Assembly (NCBI RefSeq): GCF_001039355.2
Contig: NW_019775203.1
Span: forward strand, 88,175 to 152,174
Length of the DNA stretch: 64,000 nt
Reading direction: 5' to 3'
From: Lingula anatina
Lineage: Eukaryota; Brachiopoda; Lingulata; Lingulida; Lingulidae
The notes beneath the pieces are model-generated. The model was not told the origin of the DNA. It ran no database searches and saw nothing but the letters and a program-made list of their open reading frames with translations. A program made the translations under genes and the position numbers. Numbering within the stretch: position 1 is the stretch's first letter; every line of letters begins with the position of its first letter. Shown here one piece after another: positions 33,428 to 44,111 of the stretch.

Positions 33428-34256
33428 TTCATGTAAAGTTGTGTTTTGCATTTTACAGGAAAAAAAACTGATATTTCTGATGGAAAATAATGAATGTAAG
33501 ACCATCTCTTGCGTCGATGAAATACGTTTTTGAGTCTATAATACCATTACATTCTTACCTACATGTATATCACATTTTTAGAGTAGCCATACCTTATCAA
33601 GTTTCAGTATTATTAATAGAAAACAGATTTTATCCCCTCTGATTTGCTAATATTCTTTATATATCATAAAACTCATTCATCCTCAGATTTATATAATAAC
33701 AGATATTTATAAAATGAATATATATATATATATATTTAGGAAACATTTTGCAAAAAAAAACTAATGTCAGACATAGAGTATTTACACCATATGGTGTTCT
33801 AATTTGCACAAAAAGTAACACACAATGGCTATTTTGTAAAATAAGGTAGTTATATTATACATATAGAAAATTAGAAAATACACAAAAAGGCCAAAATGCC
33901 TGAATTAGATGCACAAACACATAATATTACGCACATGCACAGAGACAAGCACACAGAAACAGAGAGAGAGAGAGAAATGTACATGATAAAGAATGGTCGT
34001 GTGTATTCCAATCTACTGATTCGAAATGTTTTATCTAATATTTTGATACATAGGGTTAAAGGGTTGTTGTTTTTTATGACATGTGTTGCAGGGTGTTTTA
34101 AGTGTTCCTATTTACATTGATGTCTCGGTATCCAAGGACTAAACAGCAAATGTAAACTATACATTGGGTTATTTGAACATAAATTTAAATATGAGTGATT
34201 ATAAAACATACATTTATCATGTGGGGATTAAATTATATAGGATTCTGTGAGACACA

Positions 34257-34474
34257 GGGGCCCGTTTCGCGAAGCAGTAGTTAGTTAGCGATCGGTAGTT
34301 AGCCTGTCGCTAGTTATGAGTGCCGTTTCACGAAGCAGTCGCTAGTTCTTTACGACTGAATGAGTTAACTCCTGCTTCCTGAAACACCCCTCAAAAATCG
34401 CTAAGTTTGCTCATTAGCGAGATAGTTCAGTAGTTAGTTGTTCTAACTAACTACTGCTTCGTGAAACCGGCCCC
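34257..34474. mobile_element. MITE with 32-bp terminal inverted repeats
   Basis: The left end is GGGGCCCGTTTCGCGAAGCA then GTAGTTAGTTAG. The right end, reverse-complemented, is GGGGCCGGTTTCACGAAGCA then GTAGTTAGTTAG, differing at two or three positions. The interior has further GTTTCACGAAGCAGT-type subrepeats. It is about 218 bp with no coding potential. Target-site duplication is not clear. Confidence 0.8.
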
Positions 34475-34730
34475 AGATCTTTTACTGTTTTCTTGTAGAA
34501 ATGAAAAAACAAAACAAACAAAATGAAAGTAAGAAATTGTATTGACTGAAAGACTTTTAATTGGTTTTTTCATCTTATAATTGTGTCCTGAAGGCAGCTA
34601 TCGTACATGGTGTTCCAGAATTATTCCTGATTGATTGTGAACAACATTTTGCATATGCACCAATTAATCATTATATACTACTTTTAACTTAAAAGGTTCT
34701 CTAATAATAAACATGTTGTGGAGCAGTCTA

Positions 34731-36063
34731 CCATCATTGTACATTTTATATATTTTTTGGGATTATTATTATTATTATTATTATTATTACATGTAATTAA
34801 ATATTTTGAACCCTTAACAATATGTGCTGAGTTATTAGTTCAGACTAAGCATCAACCTTCTATTTTCTGAGAACTTTTGTCAGACTGCATAATAAGTGTT
34901 AATAGATTGAAGTAATATCTTTTTGAAGTTATACAATTGCATGTGCAGAAGCATGAGGTTATTCAATAATCAGTAGTTTTATATATATACTTTGTTACAT
35001 TTACATCTGTATATTTTGGTGTTGGTTTTGATTATAAAATATTTAAAACAAATGCATAGTGTTTGTTTTTATTTAGTAAGTAGACTACTAGACGGCACCA
35101 ATACCGTTGAAAGAGAGAGCTTGGTTGTCACAACCAAGCACAATCTGTTTATTCTTGAGCCTATGGCAATTTAAAACTGAACTCTCTGCTTCTTTACCTC
35201 CATCTCAGGTATCAGCTTAAAAGGTTAAAAATACTAGATAATGATAATTTAAGAGGTGAAGTAAATAGCTTGATGACTATTAATTTGAATAGATTTTGAC
35301 AAAACGACTATCCTCTTCGTTCACTCATCATGTAACAGGTACAAATTCAGCAATTTTCGTAGAATTTATGAGACCGTTCATATTCAAGAATATGTTACTT
35401 GGCTCCATTCTTAATAGTATTTGACCTTTGCACAGACTATTCAGCATTTACAATAAAGATTTCACAAACGGCATCAACTGTCTGACCTTTGTAATTGGCC
35501 ATAAATTGATTGCAGACTGACCAGTGTTATTTGTACTGTAAAAAATGTAAATGCTGATTTATAGGAATGCATGTTCTCAGGAGAGCTAATAGGGAGCAAT
35601 GGCCTAGATTGCAACATATTCCTGAGAGCTATTTACTTCATTAAGCATCAAGAATGAAGCAATTAATGCTGATACTTATAACTACACAATTGAAAAAGTG
35701 AAAAGCATTGGATTGCCTTGCAAGTTGGAAATACATTGTGAACAGGATGTGTCTTCATAAAGATAATGTATAAAGATAATAAAGAAAGCACAATAGTTTG
35801 TCTGTATGAGTCCTAAGTACACTGAGCATTCTTTGTGCACTTAAAAAGTACAAATCTGAAAAGCATCTGGAGCATCTTATTTGTTGGGAATATCATTTTG
35901 TTTAAGTTTTTTCAATGTAAATGGATAAGGTCAATGACATGAGGTGGTATACAAAGTCGAAATCACATGGTTTGTGCTAAAATGACAAAAGTGAAAACTG
36001 AGTTCCTAAATTTCTAAGCCCCTCTCACTCGCTAAGGTTCAGTTGTATTGTTCATTTTTCAAG

Positions 36064-36102
<39 letters not shown>

Positions 36103-36956
36103 CCTAAAAATTGGTAACTATGAGTGTTACCTGAGACAAATAACATTCTAAAAATAAATGACTAGTGACATGGTATACCTAGCCCTCACAAAAAACGGAA
36201 TGTTCTTGTCAGTATGCTGAACCAATAACAGACAAACACTTCTGTGCAGGTGCCACAATGTTGATTGACTAGTAAGACTTTTTGGTGGGATTGCTTTGTT
36301 TAATTGTTTTTTTAATTTGCATTTTTTAAAAAATATTTCAAAATGGTAAATGATATAAATGGATAATGACATTCATATGGCTTGTTAATTATGCATGCCC
36401 CTGGCCCTAATTTTAGGAACTGATTTTATTCAAAATGGACATGTTTTGGACAGTTTTTCAATTGTTCAATATATCTTAAGATTGCTTAAAATAAATGCTT
36501 TAATTAAGGATATATAACAATGGAAATGGTATATCTATCCTTCACTAAAATGTTCTTACCAATAAACATGATGTATGGAACCCTTAACCTCCACTTATAT
36601 AAACTGCCCTAAGCCTACCAGCAGCCAAACTTAACGTTGCATGAAATTCACAAATATTTCAAAGAAACTCATCTTTCAGACTGTCATAAAGCAAGAAGGT
36701 TGCTTTCTATCATATCTTTCATGTTCGCAAACAGCTGGATAGACTTTGAAGCCTATATGTGCTCCAGGTAAAATACATCAATCACCTCATTTTTTCTAGT
36801 ACACCTGGAATCTTAAAACGATAAAAAATTGTTACCACATTTCTGCTGTTATCTTTGCAGAAGTGCAGCATTGGCGCGCAATAAAGAACATGATTTTGGA
36901 ACCTGACTTCAGGGGGCAAGAGATAATCGAATATTCCCCTGCAATATTCAAAGAAC
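34731..36956. other. gene-poor AT-rich region
   Basis: No gene is recognised. It contains an (ATT)n run at about 34764-34790, a poly-T tract at about 36066-36102, and a short perfect palindrome CTTGGTTGT/ACAACCAAG near 35121-35140. Open frames are short and unlike known proteins. Confidence 0.45.
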
Positions 36957-37737
36957 ACTTTGTTGGCATTACAGGTCGACAATGAATGATTTCCCAGGAT
37001 ATTTTTATTGTTCAGATTTTAAAAAAAATCTTTAATTCTCCGTTGTTATTTTTTTATTTTATTTATTTATTTATTATTGTATGTTTGTTCAAGCCAATGT
37101 CAAAATTTTTTCTACAGCTAAATTTGGGTACAAAATCTATTTCCTTCAGTTGTCAAGTATATTGAAACATATTCTGCATACTGGTTATTTCCCACCTACA
37201 TCAATTCACTTTTCGGGAAAGGCGCAACTTAAATTGTTCACCCATGTACCAAGCAAAGAAAGTGTACTGCCCTACGAAACCTATGGCTAGACTTCATTTC
37301 CCCATACTGACTGCACTAAATCACATTTTGTCACCTGAAGGGCTGGTTCTTTGAAGCGTCTGTAGGAAGCAGCAAATAGTCACCATAAATCAATTGAATC
37401 GATGGCAAAGGTTTCAATGAGGTGCCAGTTGCGTTTACTTTTACTGCGGAAGCAAGGACACAGGCCTTGCTGTTTGAACGTCTCTTATGGTACGTTAATT
37501 CAGTAAAATCAAGTTCAAGATTTATAAATACTGCTCATGAATCTTGATTTATTCTATGTTTATGTTTAAGAGCATTAATGTGAAGCCATTTGTATCAATT
37601 CAACACTGCCTCTGGTTAACTAGTCCGGTGGCTTAAGGAAAACATCGTGACACGGCGGATAAAAGCACCAAATTTGGCATGTAGTTACCTTTTGACATTC
37701 TAAATCAAATTAGAGCCGTAGCCCTCTCAAACAATTT

Positions 37738-39410
37738 ACCGATTGGCAAAAAAATCCAAAATGGCCGCCAATTTATGGAATTCTATAGAAATATGCACAT
37801 ACCTATGTTGATTTTTATCAAATAAATTATTTTCTCAGAGTTTTCCACACCCTTATTATCCATTTCATTCATATATGTCAGATGGCAAACAAGTTCCCTT
37901 GGACTTTTTGAAAAATCCAAGATGGCTGACATACGCCATAGAGACAGCCATAGGAATACTAGTGCACAACTAATACCAGCTAGAAAGATTCCTTGTCCAA
38001 AATCAAATTAAGTCTGTTTCTCAGTTTTTTGTTACCCACATAATATGTTTGTGGTGAGTAACTAGGAAGTGTACTTGGGCATTTTGGAAAATCCAAGATG
38101 GCTGCCATGTGCCACCGGAATACTAGTGTACGGGGGATTGAACTAATGACAACTGGAAAGATTAATTTTCCACTATCAAATTAAGTTTGTTTCTGAGTAT
38201 TTTCCACATCCTTTCCATCCACACAATATGTATGTGGTGAGTAACTAACATGTAATCTTGGGCATTTTGAGAAAATCCATGATGGCCGCCATATGTCATA
38301 GGAATACTTCTAGTATTACAAAGGGTTGGAACTAATGCCAGCTAGGAAAAACATAATTCACTATCAAATTCAGTTTATTTTTTCAGTGTTTTACACATTA
38401 TTATTACACTGTGATACATATCTAGCAGGTATTTAATGTGCATATTTGATCATTTTGAGAAAATCCAAGATGGTCGTCATTGGCCATAGGAATACTACCG
38501 GAAATACAACTGCACATCCATGGCTTTTCATCTACTACCAGGGTGAAATTTTGTTCGCTTGTCAAGTTTTGCCCATCCTTATTAGTCCTGTGATATATAT
38601 CTGGTGGGTAAATAGTGTGCATCCTTGTATATTCTGAGAAAATCCAAGATAGGTTCAATTTAATTGACATAGAAATACTAATGGGTGGGCTAGAGAGGCA
38701 TATGGTTGATTATACAATTACATTACCATGGGTTTGTTTTAAAAATAATTAGTTTTTCATTCCATTTATTATTACCACTATGATGTATACCTGGTCTGTA
38801 GCATGTGTGTATCTAGGGTATTCTGAAAAAAATTCAAGATGTCTGCCTTTTGTCGTTTGAATATTCGTACACATAATCAAATAATGACAGAGATACACTG
38901 AGTACAATTTAAATGTAGTTAACTTTAAATCATTTTTAAATCTTTTTCATATCCTATTTATCTTTATGCAAAGACTGTGTGTGTGTGTAGAAAGTGTATG
39001 TATCCTTGAGTACTATTCGGAGAAATCCCAAAATAGCTGCCAGTTGTCATAGGAATATATCATTCAAATGCACATAGGTGTCAATTAATGGAACAGTTCA
39101 GACATGGATTCCAACATGAAATAAAGCCGTTTGATGTTCAAACATGTTGACATCCTTATTAACCTTACTCTATATAAATCTGGTGTGTAGCAAGTGTGCA
39201 TCTTGCGTATTTGAGAAAATTTAAGATTGCTGCAATTCACAATAGGAAAAGTACAGTCAACTACTACCAGGGAGACATTGGGTTCAATATAAAATGAATT
39301 TTGTTTCGCGGTATTTCCCACCATCTTTTTGGACTTTGACACATCTATCTGGTTGGTTACAAGTGTGTACCCTTAAGTATTTTGACAAAATATCATGATT
39401 ACCCTCATTT
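37738..39410. repeat. imperfect array with period of about 185 bp inside the fold-back element
   Basis: The motif AAAATCCAAGATGGCTGCC recurs, increasingly diverged, near 37742, 37912, 38088, 38270, 38458, 38638, 38827, 39022, 39217 and 39386. Each is followed by an ATAGGAATACTA-like segment. In the right arm the same motif appears inverted at about 39833, 40128 and 40288. Confidence 0.75.
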
Positions 39411-39537
39411 GCCTTTGAAGTGCCTATAAAATCCAATGCACCAGTTTTCCTATGGGGAAAAGGAGGCCATTTTGGTTTTCCCCAAAATGATCAAATATGC
39501 ACAATTATGACCTAACAAATATGTATCATGGGATAAT

Positions 39538-39544
39538 AATAATA

Positions 39545-39590
<46 letters not shown>

Positions 39591-39592
39591 TT
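39538..39592. repeat. (AAT)n microsatellite
   Basis: A run of AAT trinucleotides near the centre of the fold-back element. Confidence 0.9.
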
Positions 39593-39977
39593 AAAAAAAA
39601 ACAGAAAAACAACTCAATTCAGCTTCATTTTATACGGAAGCCTATCTCTCCCAGGTATTAACTGAACCCCACCAAAAAGGATACACACAACATTCTCATC
39701 ACATATATATTATGTGGATTAAAGGATTAAAAAGATGTGGAAAATACTCAGAAACAAACCTAGTTTATCAATTAATATAATATCCCCTTGGCAGAAGAAG
39801 CCCTATGTGTATACTAGTATGCCTTTGATATGGCGGCCATCTTGGATTTTTGTTGAAATGCCTGAGAATAATAGTTACTCACCACAAATGTATTTTTTGT
39901 GTAATAAGGCACTCAGAAACAAAATTAATTAGATAGTGGGGAATGCGTCTTCCTAGTTGGCATTAGTTGAAAACCCT

Positions 39978-40098
39978 CCCTAACGAAAAAGTCTTATAGG
40001 ATCCTATAAGATCCTATAGGAGCCTATAGGAAATTGGGCCAATTTCCTATACAATCCTATAGTATCTTATAGGATCCTATAGGACTTTTTCGTAAGGG
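39978..40098. mobile_element. 121-bp palindromic MITE nested in the fold-back right arm
   Basis: CCCTAACGAAAAAGTCTTAT at the left mirrors the right end, ATAGGACTTTTTCGTAAGGG. The interior is a near-perfect palindrome rich in GGATCCTATA units, centred on CCAATT/AATTGG about 40037. It is absent from the matching place in the left arm, so it arrived later. Confidence 0.8.
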
Positions 40099-43000
40099 CT
40101 TGTACATGTGCAAGTATGCCATACGGCGGCCATCTTGGATTTTTCAAAAAGTCCAAGGACAATCGTTTGTTATCTGACATATATGCACAATATGGGTAAT
40201 AAGAATGTGGAAAACATTGAGAAAATAATTTATTTGATAACAATCAACATAGGGTTGTATATATTTCTACATAATTTCACAAATAGGCGGCCATTTTGGA
40301 TTTTTGGCCAAACGGTAAATTTTTTCCGTGGGCTACGGCTCTAATTTGATTTAGTGTGTCAAAAGGTACCCCCATGCAAAATTTGGTGCTTTTATCCGAC
40401 GTGTCACGATTTGGCCATTTTTTTGCCTTAAGCCACCGGACTAAACTCCATGAAAGTAAACGGGCTACTGGGTTTGCGTAAGATCATTAAGTTGGCAAGG
40501 CGTGACTAAGATCAGCACTGTTTAAATATTGGATTGAAAAACCGGTGTGATCATTGATCTTTAAGGATACAGTTAAGGTCATGTTGATAAGAAACAGGCG
40601 ATAATCAAATCGCTGTTTTAAAGGTGACTGATCAAAGGCGCGAGTCTAAGGTTTTCTGTGTTGACACGTGTATAAATAGGTTAAATTTTACATTTAATCT
40701 ACATTTTTAAATCTAATTTAAACCTTTATTTTTTAAAGATCATTTACAATTTAAATCTGAAACAAAACCATAGAGATAGACATAAAAAAGATTGAAATCT
40801 CTACATAGCCTTGGGTAGAATTTTTTAAGGCTAAGGTTTATATTAGATTGTGATTATCCCATTTCTTACTTTTTTGTTTCAAATATCTAAAACAAATGTC
40901 CCAAAATCTAACAAAATTATTATAAAGGAATTATTCGTCCACCTTTTATTTAGAAAAGAAGTTTTCTTCGAAATACGGGAAATGCGAACAATTTACGTTA
41001 CATATGTAAGCAAAGAAATAATGAACTAAAACATCTCTAGGTAGTGTTCTTAGTATAGCAGGCCGAAATGATTATCGAGGGTAAATAGTAGAAAGTTGAT
41101 GCAGACCTCACGAACTTAATGAAAAGTTGTTTTTGCTTTGCGAATCCTACGAACTGCTCAACTTGATGTCGATACTTTTGTTGAAGCAGTAACAGTTTCA
41201 GAAAAATACCACTTAAAAGAAAATTTGCTCACCGATACATTTTCATTTTCACATCACATTGATAATTTGTTTAAAAGAGCAGAATACTGAATCCTTATTA
41301 TAACTGTTCTACATAAGGAATATCCTTTCTACATTTAATTGCAAAAGGCTGACTGCTTTTTATTGAGACTGTGAAAGGATTCGCCGTCATTATATGGCAA
41401 TCATTCCTGTCAAGATAGCTAAGGCTTTCATTTGGAAGGAAATGTTGTGCCAAACCGTGTGTTTTAAGAAAAGGTATTCCACGGCAACAATCAAAGCACA
41501 TCTTCTGGCTTCTTCACCAAAAGTCATTTGAATTCAATACATACATGCCTAATTACATTAGATTCATGCGGAGCTTGGAAATCGTCCTAAAGAAATTACA
41601 TCCTGTCGATTAATAACACCTCAACTGTCCAATCGATCTGACTTTATTACATGGAAAGCACCACGTTTTCTGGAAATCTGACACTATTTAGCCAGATTTT
41701 GTAAAGCTGAAAAAGGTATCGCGGAAATTTCAAAATCACACGCCTGTTGCTCCTTCGGCATTTATGTGTAGCAAATTATCTCTAGATCGTCATTGCAAAC
41801 AAGCATTATTTAATTTCTTCGCCATAACCAGTCTTTTATTTACTATTATTGTCATAAATTACAACTCATTTCTTAGAATCTTGGTCATAATCTATAGCCA
41901 CTAAAAATCTTCAATCCCAGAGCCAGCAATTTAAAAAGATGGAAGGGTGTGCTTTCTTTCTGAAAAAGTGGATTTCTTTATCCCAAAACCTATGTTCATA
42001 GAATCTAGATCAAAGATTTGATTAACAGAGACCGGAGCCAGACAAAATTTTTGCCCCCCCCCTCCTCATTGCCAACGGATCTGCTCTTCAAGGAGAGAAG
42101 CAATCAATTCCAAACTGAATTGTCAAGTCTACATTTTACCAGTGTGAAACATGAGTACATATTTTCCCCGACTATGCTGCAAGAGTTCTTCTTGGATTGC
42201 ATTTATACCACACAAGGTTAATTACGATAAAAAGAAATACAAAACTTTGAAAGATGTCAACTAAAATCAGCTACGCGCGTAGTCTGTCTATTTTAGACAG
42301 GTGAAGATAGATATCTCCCCATTGACCAACCAATCTATATTACATTTACAAACAGTTGTTTCTTCAACTCTAACATAAAGGTCAACGTACTGAAGGAAGT
42401 GCAAAACTCATCAGGAAAGGTACCCAGGAAATTCCAAAAAGTACTTCGTACATTTTCTGTTAAATGTCACCGATATCTTGAAACATTTTGGGGGTCTATG
42501 GACCAATGTTAAGAAGTTAGATATGCCAGTTGTATTTACGTTGTATGGCAGACTTGCCATCCCAACAAAAGAAGCAGACACACAGTTGACTGATTGACGT
42601 TATTCTTTTAAATAATCACGTAGCCACAAAAAACGCCACGCTGCCTGCTAATTATCATGTTAGTAAATATATGATTTGTGGCGTTTTTCCCCCTAGAAAT
42701 TAAAGGTACCCCACTTCTCAAGCACGACTACATACTTTTAAGTCTAACCACTTGAACCTGCTGGATATTATCAGTTGCGATTCAAACCAGTATTTTTATC
42801 ATATCCCAAGTCGTTTTCCCTAATGAACGTTTAGTTTGAGGGAATGCAGTGAAACTATGCACTGAATTCAAAGACTAGAGCTTTTCCACAATGGTCTGTA
42901 GAGTGAAATGTAAATGCAGCAACTATTGTTGTTTTCCATATTTGGTCAGTCAAGGACTAGAAAGCATTACAAAACTGTCTAATCTGGGACCAAAACAAGT

Positions 43001-43937
43001 CACAGGGATATGAGTCGGGGTATTTTGAGATGTTGCTTAGTGACGCGTCCGGCCTTCCAGCCTGTCAGACGAAAAAGAAAAGTGAGGAAGTATTGACCAA
43101 GCCAATGGTTGGCCAAGTTGTGCTATGTCGTGCCAAGTCGACCTCAAACCAAATTGATCTGTAATTGTCTAAAGAGTGCAATGGCTACACTTCTCCGTCG
43201 TGAATTATTTAGGTTTTTTTCATAATGGACACACTGAGGAAAGGCAAATTGTCAACTTGGGTATTGGGAATTGGGCAGCTGGTATGGATAGACCCAGGAT
43301 ACACTCAATATGGTCAAGATGTCAATGGAAGCTATTCCGGGTAACCAGCACGAACCTCCACATATTTATTTGAAACAATCTTAAAAGCAGGAATAATTGA
43401 TATTCGACCTCTAGAAGCGGTCCCTTAAGACTTCGCGTGAACCCCTTTCACATGTAAGCAGACAAAGTGCTGTCCTAATACCATGAGTTACCCAGCGTGT
43501 AGTTGCCAGAATTTTCGAGGATGTACTGCCTGCTGGTACCTAACCTGAAACAAATTAGGCCTGAAATTATTGGTATTTCGGTTTAAGTCTTATTCTAACC
43601 TTCAGCCCTGCACCCACAGCAGCCAATTTAAAATCATTTGCCAGAGTATGTCTGTGGTGCAAATTAAAAAATTAAAAAAAGCTATGCCTGATAGTTATAG
43701 GTTTGATCAGTTCCAAAGTATCAGGAAAAAAGACATAAAATTTAACGTCTGAATAGAACTTTCGAAAAGAGCATCTATTTGGTTACATGTGCAGGTTATC
43801 TGTAATTTTGTTTTCAACTTTGATTCTTGACTCACTACTATTATTACACACACTTAAGACAACAATAGCATCTATACCTCAATAGTTGAATTAATGCAAC
43901 AAATATCAATATTGTCATCACACAGATAATGCACATC

Positions 43938-43965
43938 CAGGGCCGTAGCCTCCGGGGGAGGGCAG
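43938..43965. mobile_element. possible truncated transposon end at an assembly break
   Basis: Copy 1 diverges from copy 2 at 43938 into CAGGGCCGTAGCCTCCGGGG, a CAGGG-type start as seen in hAT-like elements. After only 28 bases it is cut off by the N at 43966. It is too short to classify. Confidence 0.35.
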
Positions 43966-43966
43966 N
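43966..43966. other. ambiguous base N at duplication junction
   Basis: This is the only N noticed in the window, placed exactly where copy 2 of the tandem duplication begins. It indicates a join or gap made during assembly. Confidence 0.95.
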
Positions 43967-44068
43967 ACTTTGTTGGCATTACAGGTCGACAATGATTGAT
44001 TTCCCAGGATATTTTTATTGTTCAGATTTTTAAAAAAATCTTAAATTCTCCGTTGTTATTTTTTTATT

Positions 44069-44111
<43 letters not shown>

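Larger units (their letters stand above)
33323..34730 (+). other. PAH: PAH 3' UTR
   Basis: Non-coding sequence runs from the stop to AATAAA at 34706-34711. It contains the long (TA)n tract and a MITE. An AATAAA also overlaps the stop codon itself (33318-33323), so a very short UTR is possible. Confidence 0.45.
37621..40443. mobile_element. 2.8-kb fold-back DNA transposon
   Basis: Terminal inverted repeats TAGTCCGGTGGCTTAAGG at 37621 and its complement ending at 40443. The two arms stay complementary for roughly 600-700 bp: both carry AAATCAAATTAGAGCCGTAG and the AAATCCAAGATGGC motifs. Copy 2 of the duplication has the uninterrupted site GGTTAACTCC where copy 1 has GGTTAAC-element-AACTCC, giving a 3-bp target duplication AAC. 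No transposase frame is present, so it is non-autonomous. Confidence 0.85.
36957..43937. repeat. tandem duplication, copy 1 (contains fold-back element)
   Basis: The sequence from ACTTTGTTGGCATTACAGG to ATAATGCACATC reappears at 43967-48148 with only scattered substitutions and a changed (TTTA)n length. Without its 2823-bp insertion, copy 1 is about 4.16 kb. No protein-coding gene is recognised inside either copy; small shared open frames (for example 41298-41501 minus and 43176-43373 plus) have no recognisable homology. Confidence 0.9.

Noticed and set aside
37738-39410. CRISPR-like spaced repeats
   Set aside because: The unit is about 185 bp, drifts in sequence, and lies in a eukaryotic fold-back transposon; there are no short identical repeats with unique spacers and no cas genes.
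41298-41501. 67-codon minus-strand frame, repeated at 45510-45713
   Set aside because: Both copies survive only because the whole segment is duplicated with few changes; no homology, splice context or promoter supports a gene.
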